NCBI RefSeq assembly: GCF_964031165.1
Contig: NZ_OZ035011.1
Span: 1,168,001 to 1,232,000, forward strand
Origin: Rickettsiella endosymbiont of Rhagonycha lignosa
GTDB lineage: Bacteria; Pseudomonadota; Gammaproteobacteria; Diplorickettsiales; Diplorickettsiaceae
Direction: 5' to 3'
Length of the DNA stretch: 64,000 bases
The position numbers and the translations under genes are program-made. Under the pieces are notes generated by a model, which made no database searches, was not told where the DNA came from, and worked only from the letters and a program-made list of their open reading frames with translations. This document shows, one piece after another, positions 51,201 to 62,053 of this stretch; positions within the stretch are counted from its first letter, which is position 1; the number at the start of each line of letters is the position of its first letter.

Positions 51201-52733
51201 TTCAACTAAAATAGGCTCGAATGCCTGAATACCTAAACGATGCAATGTGGGTGCTCGGTTTAATAAAACCGGATGTTCGCGGATCACATCTTCAAGAATA
51301 TCCCAAACTTCAGGCGATTCATTTTCTACCATTTTCTTAGCGGCTTTAATCGTAGACGCTAAGCCACGGAATTGTAATTTACTTAAAATAAAAGGCTTAA
51401 ATAATTCTAAGGCCATTTTTTTTGGCAAGCCACATTGATGCAGTTTTAATGTAGGACCGACTACGATGACTGAACGACCTGAATAATCAACGCGCTTACC
51501 CAATAAGTTTTGCCTAAATCGACCTTGTTTACCTTTGATCATATCCGCCAAAGATTTCAAGGGTCGTTTATTACTGCCGGTAATAGCTCGGCCACGACGA
51601 CCATTATCCAACAAAGCATCTACAGATTCTTGCAACATACGTTTTTCATTACGCACAATAATATCGGGTGCGTTCAAATCGAGTAAACGTTTTAGACGAT
51701 TATTACGATTGATCACACGACGATACAGATCATTCAGATCCGATGTCGCAAAACGTCCACCATCTAAAGGAACTAAAGGACGTAAGTCAGGCGGTAGTAC
51801 TGGTAGTACCGTTAGAACCATCCATTCTGGTTTATTGCCGGATTGATCAAATCCTTCCAGCAGTTTTAAGCGTTTAGAGAATTTTTTTAATTTGGTTTCT
51901 GAACTAGTATTAGGAATCTCTTCACGTAAGGTATTAATTTCCTCCTTCAGATTCAACGTAATCAGTAATTGCTGTATCGCTTCAGCACCCATACGCGCAT
52001 CAAATTCGTCACCATGTTCCTCGATAGCTTCTAAATATTGTTCATCTGTTAAAAGCTGACCACGTTCCAAAGTCGTCATACCAGGCTCTATAACCACAAA
52101 TGCTTCAAAATAAAGCACACGTTCTATATCGCGTAAGGTCATATCGAGTAATAAACCGATACGTGAAGGTAGGGACTTTAAAAACCAAATATGGGCGACT
52201 GGACTTGCCAGTTCGACATGACCCATACGCTCGCGTCGTACTTTCGTCAATGCCACTTCGACACCACATTTCTCACAAATCACACCGCGATGTTTAAGCC
52301 GTTTGTACTTACCACATAAGCATTCATAATCTTTAATCGGGCCAAAGATTTTTGCGCAAAACAAACCATCTCTTTCAGGTTTGAAAGTACGGTAATTAAT
52401 GGTCTCAGGTTTTTTGACTTCACCATAAGACCAAGTACGAATCATTTCTGGCGAAGCTAAGGAGATACGAATATTATCAAACTCATCTAAATAATCTTCT
52501 TGCTTCAGTATTCCCAATAAATCCGACATCAATGGTTTATCAACAAGCGCTTTAATTCTTTCGTTGCTTGAATTTGACTCGATCGCTTCCGCCATGCTCG
52601 CCAAACTTTCTTGAGCTAACTCTGGTTTCACTTGTTCGGAAGATGATGGCGCAGCTTTAGCCATTTCTGATGCAGTCGTCATAGCATGCTCTAGTTCTGA
52701 CTTTACAATGTCTGCTTTTGGTTTAGTTGCCAA
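48285..52733 (-). CDS. rpoC: DNA-directed RNA polymerase subunit beta'
   Basis: Catalytic subunit of RNA polymerase. The zinc site ([20 protein letters not shown]) and the NADFDGD metal loop at about 526-532 are intact. Compared with E. coli it has an N-terminal extension of about 68 residues, rich in Ala, Ser, Glu and Met, before the usual start ([10 protein letters not shown] at 52529). No ribosome site precedes that inner ATG, whereas GGAGAG lies seven bases before a TTG at 52733, so I take the TTG. A GTG at 52748 is possible but has no ribosome site. Confidence 0.96.
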   Translation of the reverse strand: MATKPKADIVKSELEHAMTTASEMAKAAPSSSEQVKPELAQESLASMAEAIESNSSNERIKALVDKPLMSDLLGILKQEDYLDEFDNIRISLASPEMIRTWSYGEVKKPETINYRTFKPERDGLFCAKIFGPIKDYECLCGKYKRLKHRGVICEKCGVEVALTKVRRERMGHVELASPVAHIWFLKSLPSRIGLLLDMTLRDIERVLYFEAFVVIEPGMTTLERGQLLTDEQYLEAIEEHGDEFDARMGAEAIQQLLITLNLKEEINTLREEIPNTSSETKLKKFSKRLKLLEGFDQSGNKPEWMVLTVLPVLPPDLRPLVPLDGGRFATSDLNDLYRRVINRNNRLKRLLDLNAPDIIVRNEKRMLQESVDALLDNGRRGRAITGSNKRPLKSLADMIKGKQGRFRQNLLGKRVDYSGRSVIVVGPTLKLHQCGLPKKMALELFKPFILSKLQFRGLASTIKAAKKMVENESPEVWDILEDVIREHPVLLNRAPTLHRLGIQAFEPILVEGKAIQLHPLVCTAYNADFDGDQMAVHVPLTIEAQLEARTLMMSTNNILSPANGEPIILPTQDVVLGLYYLTRDKINAKGEGLICSDVNDVRQLYDAGYADLHAKIKARITEVLFDAKGERKESTKLIDTTVGRALLRETLPDGLPFSLINKTLNKKAILSLINECYRRLGLKATVIFADKLMYTGFGYATRAGISVGIEDLIIPESKAAIIAGAETEVKEIESQYASGLVTQGERYNKVVDIWSRTNDQVAKAMMEKLATENVKAADGKIVSQESFNPVYMMADSGARGSPAQMRQLAGMRGLMTKPDGTIIETPITANFREGLDVLQYFISTHGARKGLADTALKTANSGYLTRRLVDVAQDMVVTEDDCGATLGIAITPHVEGGEIMVPLRERVLGRVLAEDVSLPGSDDIVVNRGTLLDEDWVNILEERAVDQVNVRSPITCEAKYGICAACYGRDLARGHLVGIGESVGVIAAQSIGEPGTQLTMRTFHIGGAASQVALANHIQVKSKGRIKLHNIKLVKHNDGHYVTVSRSGELTLLDPQGRERERYKLPYGAAIKVSDGTEVVPGQLIAQWDPHTHPVVTEVAGYVKFIDLIDGITMNRQTDELTGLTSIVVMDSKQRGSGGKELRPMVRLTDNEGNDLFLPGTRLPAHYFLPINAILSLEDGAAVGVGDIVARIPQETSKTRDITGGLPRVADLFEARKPKEPAILAEISGIISFGKETKGKRRLVITGNNGEAFEALIPKWRHVTVFEGEHVERGEIVADGPLNPHDILRLLGINALTNYIVSEVQEVYRLQGVKINDKHIEVIVRQMLRKVNILDSGESRYLKGEQLEESRLKEENKKLIAENKLPARFEAVLLGITKASLATDSFISAASFQETTRVLTEAAVTGKRDELKGLKENVIVGRLIPAGTGFAYHAEARRQRAANVLARQQRLSASAAAPQMTASDVEQALSQALSEPKKDDKS

Positions 52734-52754
52734 GGTTATACTCTCCACTTCAGA

Positions 52755-55700
52755 TTAATCTTTGGTTTCTAATTCTGCATTAATTGCCAAGGAGCGTATT
52801 TCCTTGACTAATACGTTAAATGATTCTGGCATACCCGCTTCCATTTGATGGTCACCATCAACAATGTTCTTGTACATTTTCGTTCGTCCGGCAACGTCAT
52901 CCGATTTGACAGTTAACATTTCTTGTAAAGTATAAGCCGCTCCATATGCTTCTAACGCCCAAACCTCCATCTCACCAAATCGTTGACCACCAAATTGCGC
53001 TTTACCGCCCAATGGCTGTTGGGTTACTAAACTATACGATCCGGTAGAACGGGCATGCATCTTATCGTCAACTAAATGATTCAACTTCAGCATGTACATA
53101 TAACCCACCGTGACAGGCCGTTCAAAACGTTCGCCGGTTCTGCCATCATATAGCGTGGTTTGTCCTGATTCCGGCAAATCCGCCAAGCTTAACATGCGTT
53201 TAATTTCTGCTTCGGTCACTCCATCAAAGACCGGAGTAGCCATCGGCACACCGTTGCGTAAATTTTGCGCCAGCTCAACAACAGATTCGTCTGATAATTT
53301 GTCTAAATCTACTTTTTGTGCCGTTTCCTTAGTATCGTTGTAAATAGATCCTAAGAAGTTTTTAATTTCTTTAATATTTTTCTGCGCATCGAGCATACCC
53401 GCAATCTTGATACCTAAACCTTTTGCTGCCCAACCTAAATGCGTTTCGAGTACCTGCCCAACGTTCATACGTGATGGCACACCTAAAGGATTAAGAACAA
53501 TATCAACCGGCGTACCATCTTTCATATAAGGCATATCTTCGACAGGAATAATGGTAGAAATAACCCCTTTATTTCCGTGTCGCCCGGCCATCTTGTCACC
53601 CGGCTGAATACAACGTTTGATAGCTAAATGAACTTTAACAATCTTGAGTATGCCTGGCGCTAAATCATCACCTTGGGTTAGTTTTTTGCGTTTATTCTCA
53701 AATTTCTCATCTAATGCAAGACGTGCTTCTTCTAATTGTTTTGCAACGGCTTCCAATTGCTGATTAGCCGCTTCATCACGTAAGCTGACAGAAAACCATT
53801 GATCCTTAGCTAGGCCTTGTAAATAGTCTACTGTCACTTTACTACCTGACTTTAATTTATTCGGTCCATTGCTTGCCGTAGCGCCAACTAATAAAGTCTC
53901 TAGACGTTGGTAACAATCATTTTCTAAAATTCTAAATTCGTCGTATAAGTCTTTTTTAATTTTATCTAAGGCCATTTCTTCGATACTTAATGCGCGTTTA
54001 TCTTTTTCTAAACCATCTCGCGTAAAAACTTGAACATCAATGACTGTACCACGCATTCCAGAAGGAACACGTAACGAACTGTCTTTTACATCTGACGCTT
54101 TTTCACCAAATATAGCACGCAATAGTTTTTCTTCGGGCGTTAACTGTGTTTCACCTTTAGGTGTCACTTTACCCACCAATATATCACCCGCTTCTACCCA
54201 AGCACCTAAATGTACAATACCGGATTCATCTAATTTAGAAAGTGCACTTTCTCCGACATTAGGAATATCTGATGAAACTTCTTCCGTTCCTAATTTAGTA
54301 TCACGTGCAATACAGGTTAACTCTTCGATATGTATTGTGGTAAAACGATCTTCAGAAACAACACGCTCTGAAATTAAGATAGAATCTTCAAAGTTATAAC
54401 CATTCCATGGCATAAAGGCTACAAGAAGATTACGTCCTAAAGCCAACTCTCCTAAGTCAGTAGAAGGGCCATCCGCCATGACATCGCCTTTTTGGATCTT
54501 ATCCCCTTTATTTACTAAAGGCCTTTGATTAATACAGGTATTTTGATTCGAACGTGTATATTTAGTCAGATTGTAAATATCAACACCTGCTGTACCTGCT
54601 GTCGCTTCCTTGTCATTAACACGAACTACGATACGACCTGCATCGACTGAATCAATAAAACCGCCCCGTTTAGCCACCACGACTACGCCTGAATCGACTG
54701 CTACTTTACGTTCCATACCGGTACCGACTAAAGGTTTTTCAGTACGCAAGGTTGGTACCGCTTGACGTTGCATGTTCGAACCCATTAACGCACGGTTGGC
54801 ATCGTCATGTTCTAAGAAAGGAATCAAAGAAGCGGCCACAGAAACAACTTGTGCCGGTGAAATATCCATATAATTGACTTTATCCGCCGTTGTCAGCATC
54901 GACTCATTACGATGTCGACAAGGAATCAAGTCATCGATCAACTTACCCTGGTTGTCAAGACGGGTATTAGCCTGAGCAATGACATATTTGCCTTCTTCGA
55001 TGGCAGATAAATATTGAATTTCTTTAGTTACTTTCCCATTTTCAACTTTACGGTAAGGCGTTTCAAGAAATCCATAATGATTCGTTCGAGCATATACCGC
55101 CAAGGAATTGATCAAACCAATGTTCGGTCCTTCGGGTGTTTCAATCGGACAAACACGACCATAATGCGTTGGATGCACGTCTCGAACTTCAAAACCCGCT
55201 CGCTCACGTGTTAGACCGCCAGGCCCTAAGGCAGAGACACGTCGTTTATGTGTAATCTCGGAAAGAGGATTCACTTGATCCATGAACTGTGATAACTGAC
55301 TAGAACCAAAGAATTCTTTGATGGCCGCTGAGATAGGTTTAGCATTAATGAGATCTTGTGGCATTAAATTTTCAGATTCGGCCACACTTAATCGATCTCT
55401 GACAGCTCGTTCCACACGCACTAAACCAATACGAAATTGATTCTCTGCCATTTCACCGACACTACGTACACGACGATTACCTAAATGATCGATATCATCC
55501 ACATCGCCTTTACCATTCCGTATTTCGATCAATGCGCGTAAAACGGCGACAATATCGTCTTTGGTCAAAGTACCTGGTCCAGTAATTTCTTCTCGACCTA
55601 AGCGCCGATTAAATTTCATTCGTCCTACTGCAGACAAATCATAGCGATCCAAAACAAAAAACAAATTTTTAAATAAGGCTTCCGCCGCTTCTTTAGTGGG

Positions 55701-56888
55701 TGGCTCGCCTGGGCGCATCATACGATAAATTTCAACTAATGCTTCTTGCTGACTGTGACTTGGATCAATGCGTAAAGTTGTTGAAATATACGCACCGGAA
55801 TCTAAATCGTTGGTATATAAAGTTTCTACTTTTTCTACGTGTGCTTCTGTTAATTTTTTAACCACGTCTGCAGTTAATTCTGTGTTTGCTTCAAACAGGA
55901 TCTCACCGGTTTCTGAATTAATAATAGGCTTAGCGAGTGTTTTACCAATTAAATAATCAATCGGTAACTCGAGATGTTTAATCTTGGCTTTTTCTATTTC
56001 ACGGATTTGTCTTACTGCAATACGTCGCCCTTGCTCAACAATCACCTTACCACTGGCATCTTTAATATCAAAGCTAGCGGTTTCACCACGCAAACGTTCA
56101 GGAACTAAATCTAAAACAACTGTTTCACCTTTTAGATGCAAAACATTGTTACTAAAAAATAATTCTAATATCTCTTCTGAGGTATACCCTAATGCGCGTA
56201 ATAGTATGGTAGCAGCTAATTTACGTCGCCTATCAATACGAACAAATAAATTATCCTTAGGGTCAAATTCAAAATCTAACCAAGAACCACGGTATGGAAT
56301 AATTCTCGCCGCGTACAACAACTTACCTGAAGAATGAGTTTTACCTTTATCATGTTCGAAAAATACACCCGGCGAACGATGTAATTGTGAAACGACCACG
56401 CGATCGGTTCCATTGATCACAAAACTTCCTGTGTCTGTCATCAACGGCAGCTCACCCATATACACTTCTTGTTCTTTAATATATTTAAGTTTCGAGGAGC
56501 CTGGCGCTGCTTCTTTATCGTAAATAATTAAACGCATTTTCACGCGTAAAGGCGCACCATAAGTTAAACCACGTGCTTGACATTCTTTAACATCAAAAGG
56601 CGGTTGCCCTATTCGATAATTAATATATTCTAAAGTGGCTTCACCACCAGAATAAGAAGAGATAGGAAATATCGATTTGAATGCCGCATTAAGCCCTATA
56701 TCTTCTAGCGCATCCGGCGAGGTATCTACTTGTAAAAATCGATGATAAGACTCAATTTGCGTCGCTAATAAATAGGGCGCTTCCATTATGGTCGCTTGTT
56801 TACCAAAATTTTTACGAATACGTTTTTTTTCAGTAAATGAATATGGAATATTTGCTTGCTCAGTTGCTGGGGATGTCCGAATTACCAT
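52755..56888 (-). CDS. rpoB: DNA-directed RNA polymerase subunit beta
   Basis: Second catalytic subunit of RNA polymerase. The 1377-residue protein starts [10 protein letters not shown] after AGGTGA. The rifampicin region [20 protein letters not shown] to [11 protein letters not shown] has Val where E. coli has Asn518 but keeps the residues most often changed in resistance (D516, H526 and S531 equivalents). Conserved later blocks include [10 protein letters not shown] and [20 protein letters not shown]. It lies between rplL and rpoC. Confidence 0.98.
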   Translation of the reverse strand: MVIRTSPATEQANIPYSFTEKKRIRKNFGKQATIMEAPYLLATQIESYHRFLQVDTSPDALEDIGLNAAFKSIFPISSYSGGEATLEYINYRIGQPPFDVKECQARGLTYGAPLRVKMRLIIYDKEAAPGSSKLKYIKEQEVYMGELPLMTDTGSFVINGTDRVVVSQLHRSPGVFFEHDKGKTHSSGKLLYAARIIPYRGSWLDFEFDPKDNLFVRIDRRRKLAATILLRALGYTSEEILELFFSNNVLHLKGETVVLDLVPERLRGETASFDIKDASGKVIVEQGRRIAVRQIREIEKAKIKHLELPIDYLIGKTLAKPIINSETGEILFEANTELTADVVKKLTEAHVEKVETLYTNDLDSGAYISTTLRIDPSHSQQEALVEIYRMMRPGEPPTKEAAEALFKNLFFVLDRYDLSAVGRMKFNRRLGREEITGPGTLTKDDIVAVLRALIEIRNGKGDVDDIDHLGNRRVRSVGEMAENQFRIGLVRVERAVRDRLSVAESENLMPQDLINAKPISAAIKEFFGSSQLSQFMDQVNPLSEITHKRRVSALGPGGLTRERAGFEVRDVHPTHYGRVCPIETPEGPNIGLINSLAVYARTNHYGFLETPYRKVENGKVTKEIQYLSAIEEGKYVIAQANTRLDNQGKLIDDLIPCRHRNESMLTTADKVNYMDISPAQVVSVAASLIPFLEHDDANRALMGSNMQRQAVPTLRTEKPLVGTGMERKVAVDSGVVVVAKRGGFIDSVDAGRIVVRVNDKEATAGTAGVDIYNLTKYTRSNQNTCINQRPLVNKGDKIQKGDVMADGPSTDLGELALGRNLLVAFMPWNGYNFEDSILISERVVSEDRFTTIHIEELTCIARDTKLGTEEVSSDIPNVGESALSKLDESGIVHLGAWVEAGDILVGKVTPKGETQLTPEEKLLRAIFGEKASDVKDSSLRVPSGMRGTVIDVQVFTRDGLEKDKRALSIEEMALDKIKKDLYDEFRILENDCYQRLETLLVGATASNGPNKLKSGSKVTVDYLQGLAKDQWFSVSLRDEAANQQLEAVAKQLEEARLALDEKFENKRKKLTQGDDLAPGILKIVKVHLAIKRCIQPGDKMAGRHGNKGVISTIIPVEDMPYMKDGTPVDIVLNPLGVPSRMNVGQVLETHLGWAAKGLGIKIAGMLDAQKNIKEIKNFLGSIYNDTKETAQKVDLDKLSDESVVELAQNLRNGVPMATPVFDGVTEAEIKRMLSLADLPESGQTTLYDGRTGERFERPVTVGYMYMLKLNHLVDDKMHARSTGSYSLVTQQPLGGKAQFGGQRFGEMEVWALEAYGAAYTLQEMLTVKSDDVAGRTKMYKNIVDGDHQMEAGMPESFNVLVKEIRSLAINAELETKD

Positions 56889-57153
56889 CTAAAGTTCACC
56901 TAGTTAGAGAACAGAATTAATAAAGAAAAATCGCGCCCAAATCTAGCTGGGCTTATGTTTATGTTGGTTATTAATAACGCTTTAAAGTCAATTTTTTACA
57001 CAATTTCAGTGAATTATAGAACTTCAATCTCGTTCTTAGTCCCTATTTAGCCTACGTCCTACGACCAACATCGTCTTAAATCTAAATCTTATAAAATGTG
57101 CTACATATTTAAAGATTAAAAATATATGCTTAGAAACTAGTTTCATAACACAA

Positions 57154-57184
57154 AGAATGCCCAGCATAATCTGAGCATTCTTTT
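57154..57184 (-). terminator. Hairpin between rplL and rpoB (attenuator candidate)
   Basis: AGAATGC pairs with GCATTCT around an inner CAG/CTG pair, 14 bases after the rplL stop. The following minus-strand sequence, TTTGTGTT, is a poor T run, so partial termination is more likely than full, as at the rplL-rpoB attenuator of E. coli. The rest of the 309-base gap (56889-57197) has another small hairpin at 56935-56952 (GCCCA with TGGGC) and no gene. Confidence 0.55.
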
Positions 57185-57197
57185 AGTGCTTTAAAGC

Positions 57198-57584
57198 TTA
57201 TTTCATTTCGCCCGTAGCGCCCGCTTCTTTAAGCTTAGCGATAAGCGCTTCGGCATCTGCTTTAGACATACCTTCTTTAATGACCGCTTTAGGTGCTGAT
57301 TCAACCAAGTCTTTCGCTTCCTTTAGACCAAGACCGGTTGCTTCGCGCACTATTTTAATCACATTAATCTTATTAGCGCCTACTTCTTTCAGCTCCACAT
57401 TAAATTCAGTTTTTTCTTCAGCTGCAGCCGCTGCTGCACCAGGCGCTGCCGCTACGGCAACTGGAGCAGCTGCTGCAGAAACACCAAATTTATCTTCCAT
57501 ACTCTTAATAAGATCGACAACTTCCAGGACGCTCATTTTAGCAACGGCATCTAATACTTCTTTGCTTTTATCATCTGCGCTCAT
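57198..57584 (-). CDS. rplL: 50S ribosomal protein L7/L12
   Basis: Stalk protein that recruits translation GTPases, present as multiple dimers per ribosome. The 128-residue product has the N-terminal dimer helices, an Ala-rich hinge ([20 protein letters not shown]) and the C-terminal domain with [20 protein letters not shown]. Lies between rplJ and rpoB. Confidence 0.98.
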   Translation of the reverse strand: MSADDKSKEVLDAVAKMSVLEVVDLIKSMEDKFGVSAAAAPVAVAAAPGAAAAAAEEKTEFNVELKEVGANKINVIKIVREATGLGLKEAKDLVESAPKAVIKEGMSKADAEALIAKLKEAGATGEMK

Positions 57585-57631
57585 ATAACTTTCACTCCAA
57601 AAATAAAAAAACTATAATTAATTAACCGCAA

Positions 57632-58162
57632 TTATGCAGCTGCTTGTTGCTTTTCACGCACAGCAATCAGGGTACGTAGTAATTTAGCTTGTGGCTCAGC
57701 CAGCGTACGTACTAACTTAATAATTGGTGCTTTCATAACTGCCATCAATGTAGCAATTGCTTCATCACGGGTTGGAAGATTCGCGAGTTTCTCGAGTTCA
57801 TTCACCGCTAGTAATTGACCATCGAAGGCGACTGCCTTAACGACCAATTTTTCATTTTGCTTGGTAAATGTCCGAATAAGCCGCGCTGCTGCACCTGGCT
57901 CTTGTTGGGAAAATGCTAGAAGTAAAGGGCCTACCAACGTGTCTTGTAAACACGCAAAGCCTGTACCTTCTAAAGCACGTCGCGCTAAGGTATTACGCAC
58001 TACACGTAAATACACCCCTGAGCTGCGTGCTTGTATGCGTAATTGACTCATTTCCCCCACACTTAAACCACGATATTCAGCAGTAACTGCTGATAACGCA
58101 TTTTTTGCAACCTCTCCAACTTCCGCAACAATGGCCTGTTTATCTTCAAGTCTTAATGTCAC
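57632..58162 (-). CDS. rplJ: 50S ribosomal protein L10
   Basis: Anchors the L7/L12 stalk to 23S rRNA and, in E. coli, represses its own operon by binding the leader. The 176-residue sequence starts MTLRLEDKQAIVAEV and includes AEYRGLSVGEMSQLR and VVRNTLARRAL. A leader resembling the L10 site lies just upstream. Confidence 0.97.
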   Translation of the reverse strand: MTLRLEDKQAIVAEVGEVAKNALSAVTAEYRGLSVGEMSQLRIQARSSGVYLRVVRNTLARRALEGTGFACLQDTLVGPLLLAFSQQEPGAAARLIRTFTKQNEKLVVKAVAFDGQLLAVNELEKLANLPTRDEAIATLMAVMKAPIIKLVRTLAEPQAKLLRTLIAVREKQQAAA

Positions 58163-58229
58163 GTTGGTTTTCTCCTCATGTATTGTTTAACCATCAGCCG
58201 TAATAGTTGATGATTAAAGGCTCGGTGGC

Positions 58230-58350
58230 CCTAAAGGTTCACCATCTGCGTAGGTAAAATTAAGCACCCATATTATTAATAAGAGACATTGATACCTATC
58301 TCTTTAACGTCGGCGCACCTACGGTCTCCGACAGTTAGAGGGAAAACCCT
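58230..58350 (-). promoter_or_regulatory. L10 leader (autoregulatory site for rplJ-rplL)
   Basis: In the 280-base gap between rplA and rplJ the minus strand contains GGAGACCGTAGGTG (around 58327-58314) and CCTACGCAGATGGTGAA (58254-58238). Both correspond to conserved blocks of the enterobacterial L10 leader (GAGACCGCAGGTG and CCTGCGTAGACGGTGA). The rest of the gap holds the hairpin CATCAACTATTACGGCTGATG (58192-58212) close to rplJ. Confidence 0.75.
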
Positions 58351-58442
58351 TTAACTGCGAATTCATTCCCACTATTTATATCAAGCGGGGGTAGCTCTTC
58401 TATCCTAAATCCACTAAATAGTCAAGATGTAAGCCGCTCATC

Positions 58443-59138
58443 TTAGCTTGCTTCTAACGATGCCAAATTAATTAATAAGCCAGGTCCCATCGTACTGGAT
58501 AAACTTAGCTTCTTTAAATAAACCCCTTTAGCCGTAGCAGGCTTGGCTTTTTTAATCGCTCCTACCAATACTTCTAAATTTTGCAATAACTGTTGAGGCT
58601 CAAAGCTTAGCTTACCTATCGTACAGTGGATTATCCCACCTTTATCAGCACGGTAACGCACTTGACCCGATTTCGCATTGGCAACTGCCGTATTGACATC
58701 CATCGTTACTGTGCCAATCTTAGGATTAGGCATCAAGTTTCTAGGACCTAATATTTGGCCAAGTTGACCCACTAAGCGCATTGCATCCGGTGTTGCAATA
58801 AGCACATCAAAGTCTAAGTTACCGGCTTTTATGCTCTCAGCCAAATCCTCAAAACCCACGATATCAGCACCTGCTACTTTCGCTGCCTCGGCATTGGCTG
58901 CCTGAGCAAAAACAGCAACTCGGGGTGTTTTACCAATTCCATGCGGCAATACTACTGCACCGCGCACGGTTTGATCCGATTTACGCGGATCTACGCCTAG
59001 ATTGATACTAACATCAACACTTTGATTGAATTTAACCGGAAATTCCTTGAGTAAACTAACGGCTTCTACTACCGTATATACCTTACCAGGAAGCAATTTT
59101 TCTTTAATCAAACGAAAACGTTTACTGAGTTTAGCCAC
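58443..59138 (-). CDS. rplA: 50S ribosomal protein L1
   Basis: Forms the mobile L1 stalk that removes E-site tRNA, and represses the L11 operon in E. coli. The 231-residue core shows [28 protein letters not shown] and [11 protein letters not shown] chose the GTG at 59138, which has AAGGAGGGG six bases before it and gives VAKLSKRFR; the longer frame from 59165 would include that ribosome site. It overlaps the rplK stop by eight bases. Confidence 0.96.
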   Translation of the reverse strand: MAKLSKRFRLIKEKLLPGKVYTVVEAVSLLKEFPVKFNQSVDVSINLGVDPRKSDQTVRGAVVLPHGIGKTPRVAVFAQAANAEAAKVAGADIVGFEDLAESIKAGNLDFDVLIATPDAMRLVGQLGQILGPRNLMPNPKIGTVTMDVNTAVANAKSGQVRYRADKGGIIHCTIGKLSFEPQQLLQNLEVLVGAIKKAKPATAKGVYLKKLSLSSTMGPGLLINLASLEAS

Positions 59139-59574
59139 GTTCGCCCCCTCCTTCAACTTCAACACCCATATTACGCGCTGTGCCAGCTATTGTGCGCATT
59201 GCGGCTTCTAAATCACCTGCAGTTAAATCAGGCATTTTAATCGTTGCAATCTCAGCCAACTGTTTACGAGTAATTTTACCAACTTTATTTTTGTTGGGGA
59301 TGCTACTGCCTTTATTGATCGCCGCTGCCTTCATAATTAAATAGGAAGCTGGGGGAGTTTTGATAATAAATGTAAAACTACGATCGGAGTACACCGTAAT
59401 CACGACCGGCATCGGCATACCTTTTTCTGCACTTTGAGTGCGTGCATTAAAAGCTTTGCAGAATTCCATAATATTCACACCTTGTTGCCCCAAAGCAGGG
59501 CCAATAGGTGGTGCAGGATTAGCCTCGCCGGCTTTTACCTGTAATTTCACATAGGCTTGAACTTTCTTTGCCAT
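59131..59574 (-). CDS. rplK: 50S ribosomal protein L11
   Basis: Protein of the GTPase-associated centre, needed for RelA activation. The 147-residue sequence starts [20 protein letters not shown] and contains [19 protein letters not shown]. It is about five residues longer than E. coli L11 at the C-terminus (EVEGGGERG), where it overlaps rplA. A perfect small hairpin lies just upstream. Confidence 0.97.
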   Translation of the reverse strand: MAKKVQAYVKLQVKAGEANPAPPIGPALGQQGVNIMEFCKAFNARTQSAEKGMPMPVVITVYSDRSFTFIIKTPPASYLIMKAAAINKGSSIPNKNKVGKITRKQLAEIATIKMPDLTAGDLEAAMRTIAGTARNMGVEVEGGGERG

Positions 59575-59593
59575 GTTTACCTCCGGGTCTAGC

Positions 59594-59613
59594 GCTTAGC
59601 ATTATCGCTAAGC
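59594..59613 (-). promoter_or_regulatory. Hairpin in the leader of rplK
   Basis: GCTTAGC and GCTAAGC form a perfect seven-base stem around ATTATC, 20 bases before the rplK start. It could be an L1-type regulatory stem or a structural element. No T run follows, so it is not a terminator. Confidence 0.35.
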
Positions 59614-59623
59614 TTCCCATTGA

Positions 59624-59716
59624 TGAATACTTTTCGCATTTGAATTTTTTGCCTGTATTGCCGCTCAATTCTCTATGACACGACATTTGACAAAAACCCC
59701 ATTGCTATGAGTATAT
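59624..59716 (-). repeat. Dispersed intergenic repeat, copy between nusG and rplK
   Basis: The plus-strand text reads AATACTTTTCGCATTTGAAT, TTTTTTGCCTGTATTGCCGC, TCAATTC and later TTGACAAAAACCCCATTGCT then ATGAGTATAT. It matches both ends of the 10914-11040 copy in reverse orientation, with a shorter middle. It separates nusG from the rplKAJL genes. Confidence 0.75.
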
Positions 59717-59754
59717 TTTTTTTTATTCCCTTTTTTAAAGGGTCCTACAATGCA

Positions 59755-60396
59755 TCAAGCTTTTTTAACTTGACCAAACTCTAATTCAACCGGTGTAGCA
59801 CGACCAAAAATAATGACTGAAACCCGCATGCGATTTTTTTCATAGTTTACTTCCTCAACCTCTCCATTAAAGTCAGCAAAAGGTCCATCCACAACACGTA
59901 CCACTTCACCTACCTCAAACAAGACTTTAGGCCGAGGCTTATCCACGCCTTCTTGCATACGCTGTAAAATCTTATCCACCTCTTTACTGCTCAGAGGCAC
60001 TGGCTTATCACTGGTTCCACCGATAAATTTAATCACGCCCGGTGTCTTTTGAACGAGATACCAACTATCTTCATCCATATCCATTTCGACTAAAACATAT
60101 CCCGGATAAAATTTGCGTGCCGTTTTACGCTTACGGCCTTGATGAATTTCGACCACTTCTTCAGTCGGCACGATAATTTGGCCAAATTTCTCCGTTAAAC
60201 CTTGTTGTTTAATCCGTTCATTTAAAGCATCTAAAACTTTGCGTTCATAACCTGAGCGTGCTTGTACAACATACCATTGCATCGATCCATGTGCAGTTTT
60301 TTCCTCTGTTGTAGATAGTTTTTCATTAGTTGAAACAGGATCATTCGACGATTGCTCTGAAACATCGGAATGAAGTTCCGGTTTTTTTTCTGTCAT
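59755..60396 (-). CDS. nusG: Transcription elongation factor NusG
   Basis: Binds RNA polymerase to promote elongation, links it to Rho and to S10 of the leading ribosome. The 213-residue protein has the NGN domain from about residue 38 ([16 protein letters not shown]) and a C-terminal KOW domain ([19 protein letters not shown]). An N-terminal acidic tail of about 35 residues is unusual; the E. coli protein has fewer than ten residues before the domain. It follows secE by 20 bases. Confidence 0.96.
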   Translation of the reverse strand: MTEKKPELHSDVSEQSSNDPVSTNEKLSTTEEKTAHGSMQWYVVQARSGYERKVLDALNERIKQQGLTEKFGQIIVPTEEVVEIHQGRKRKTARKFYPGYVLVEMDMDEDSWYLVQKTPGVIKFIGGTSDKPVPLSSKEVDKILQRMQEGVDKPRPKVLFEVGEVVRVVDGPFADFNGEVEEVNYEKNRMRVSVIIFGRATPVELEFGQVKKA

Positions 60397-60416
60397 AAGT
60401 TAACTATCCTCTTCAT

Positions 60417-60788
60417 TTACGCTGTTAAAAAAGCAACTGCCCATAATAAGAGTGTATCTATACCCCATAAAAACAAGCCCGCTACAACAACCATCGCCAT
60501 CACGATCAAAGTAGTACGTACCGTTTCTTCTCGTGTTGGCCAGACTACTTTGCGTAGTTCAGCACGTGAAGCTTGTGCAAATGCCCAAAACCGCCGCCCC
60601 AGTACCGTATAAAAAAATAATGATGCCAACACAAGTGCGTCTATTATCCAGCCTATCAAGCGAATAGCAATGGCCTGGTGAGAAAAATAATTATTGGCAT
60701 AAATAGCCAATAGTAAAATAACTCCCATCATTATCCAGATTATGGAGTCTCTTTTAGTTGCCTTGTTTTCAAGCTTTGCGTTCTTCAT
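60417..60788 (-). CDS. secE: Preprotein translocase subunit SecE
   Basis: Clamps SecY in the inner membrane. I use the ATG at 60788 (MKNAKLENKATKRDS), preceded by AAGG; a longer frame from 60872 would run through tRNA-Trp. The 124-residue protein has three membrane segments, as in E. coli, and the conserved cytoplasmic helix RAELRKVVWPTREETVRTT before the last one. Lies between tRNA-Trp and nusG. Confidence 0.95.
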   Translation of the reverse strand: MKNAKLENKATKRDSIIWIMMGVILLLAIYANNYFSHQAIAIRLIGWIIDALVLASLFFYTVLGRRFWAFAQASRAELRKVVWPTREETVRTTLIVMAMVVVAGLFLWGIDTLLLWAVAFLTA

Positions 60789-60811
60789 TTTTACCTTGCC
60801 AAATAGATTTT

Positions 60812-60887
60812 TGGCAGGCCAGGAGGGAATCGAACCCCCAACCTGCGGTTTTGGAGACCGCCGCTCTGCCAATTGAGCTACTGGCCT
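60812..60887 (-). tRNA. tRNA-Trp (CCA)
   Basis: A 76-base cloverleaf beginning AGGCCAGTAGCTCAATTGGC with anticodon loop CTCCAAA (anticodon CCA) and encoded CCA end. It lies 23 bases before secE and is likely part of the same transcript. Confidence 0.97.
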
Positions 60888-60918
60888 AATTCTTTTAACT
60901 TGTATTCTTTGTATCTTT

Positions 60919-60994
<76 letters not shown>

Positions 60995-61060
60995 TGCATG
61001 CATTACTCATTGCGTTTAAATTATTGCCGTGCTGCCACTTACGCCCTGCATCGCTTTTTT

Positions 61061-61135
61061 TGGAGCGGGTGATGGGAATCGAACCCACATAGCCAGCTTG
61101 GAAGGCTGGAATTCTAACCGTTGAACTACACCCGC
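61061..61135 (-). tRNA. tRNA-Gly (TCC)
   Basis: A 75-base cloverleaf beginning GCGGGTGTAGTTCAACGGTT with anticodon loop CTTCCAA (anticodon TCC) and encoded CCA. Second gene of the tRNA cluster. Confidence 0.97.
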
Positions 61136-61156
61136 AAGCATATCTAAAAAAATAAC

Positions 61157-61241
<85 letters not shown>

Positions 61242-61257
61242 TCAAAATTGAGGGGCT

Positions 61258-61286
61258 ATTTTGCGAAAGTCAAGGCTGGATGTCAA
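61258..61286 (-). promoter_or_regulatory. Promoter of the tRNA-secE-nusG transcript
   Basis: On the minus strand TTGACA (61286-61281), a 17-base spacer and CAAAAT (61263-61258) precede tRNA-Tyr by 16 bases. The AGCCCC that follows is a GC-rich discriminator as in stable-RNA promoters. The -10 box is imperfect. Confidence 0.55.
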
Positions 61287-61321
61287 CCACTATTCTCATT
61301 ACAATACATAAAAGTTTTTTT

Positions 61322-61449
61322 GAGTACTCTTCGCACTTAAATTTTTGTCTGTATTGCCGCTCAATTCGCAATCCTCATGTATAGTGTATACCAGATTGCT
61401 ACATGCACGTGGCACTTGTTAAAAACTTAATTGCTGTGGATAAATATAT
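61322..61449 (-). repeat. Dispersed intergenic repeat, full copy before the MarC gene
   Basis: A 128-base copy reading GAGTACTCTTCGCACTTAAA, TTTTTGTCTGTATTGCCGCT, CAATTCGCAATCCTCATGTA and ending TTGCTGTGGATAAATATA. It aligns with the reverse complement of 10914-11040. It runs up to two bases before the likely MarC start codon, so the apparent longer N-terminus of that gene is repeat sequence. Confidence 0.75.
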
Positions 61450-61450
61450 T

Positions 61451-62053
61451 ATGCATTTTCAAATGAACATCTATTCTGCCGCAGTGACACTTTTTTTAGT
61501 CATGGACCCGCTCGGAAACATTCCGGTTTTTTTATCATTACTTAAACAAGTTGATCCATCAAGACGCACCAAAATTATTTTGCGCGAAAGTTTAATTGCG
61601 TTTGCTATCTTGACGCTTTTTTTATTTTGTGGAAAACCTATCTTAACTAGCTTACATATTAGTGAAGAAGCCTTAGGTATCGCCGGTGGAATTATTTTAT
61701 TTCTTATTGCAATTAAAATGTTGTTTCCTATGGGACAAAAAATAGCGGAACAAACGCAAGGAGAACCTTTTATTGTTCCTATGGCCATTCCTTTGCTCGC
61801 TGGACCTTCTTCCATGACCACTGTCATCCTATTTGCCAGCCAAGCACCTCATCAAATGGGCAAGTGGTTTACCGCTTTAGCAGCCGCGTCATTGATAGCG
61901 ACACTATTACTTTTAATTGCCGTACCCTTACAAAAATTGTTGGGTGTCAAAGTCATTGCAGCATTAGAACGTTTAATGGGGATGATATTAACCACGATTG
62001 CTGTACAAATGTTTTTAACGGGCCTCGGTACCTACCTAAGCAGTCTTGGCTAA
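61451..62053 (+). CDS. MarC-family integral membrane protein
   Basis: A six-span inner-membrane protein of the MarC/YchE family, of unsettled function. The sequence starts MHFQMNIYSAAVTLFLVMDP and keeps the LVMDPLGNIPVF loop and the MAIPLLAGPSSMTTVI segment that are diagnostic. An open frame begins earlier, at 61403, but those 16 residues are encoded by the dispersed repeat, so I take the ATG at 61451 (or 61463). Its end overlaps the convergent ornithine aminotransferase gene by 18 bases. Confidence 0.85.
   Translation: MHFQMNIYSAAVTLFLVMDPLGNIPVFLSLLKQVDPSRRTKIILRESLIAFAILTLFLFCGKPILTSLHISEEALGIAGGIILFLIAIKMLFPMGQKIAEQTQGEPFIVPMAIPLLAGPSSMTTVILFASQAPHQMGKWFTALAAASLIATLLLLIAVPLQKLLGVKVIAALERLMGMILTTIAVQMFLTGLGTYLSSLG

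Noticed and set aside
60789..60872. Longer start for secE
   Set aside because: It would translate through tRNA-Trp; the ATG at 60788 has a ribosome site and gives normal length.
61471..61827. 118-residue ORF antisense to the MarC gene
   Set aside because: The plus strand has the MarC signature loops; this frame has none.
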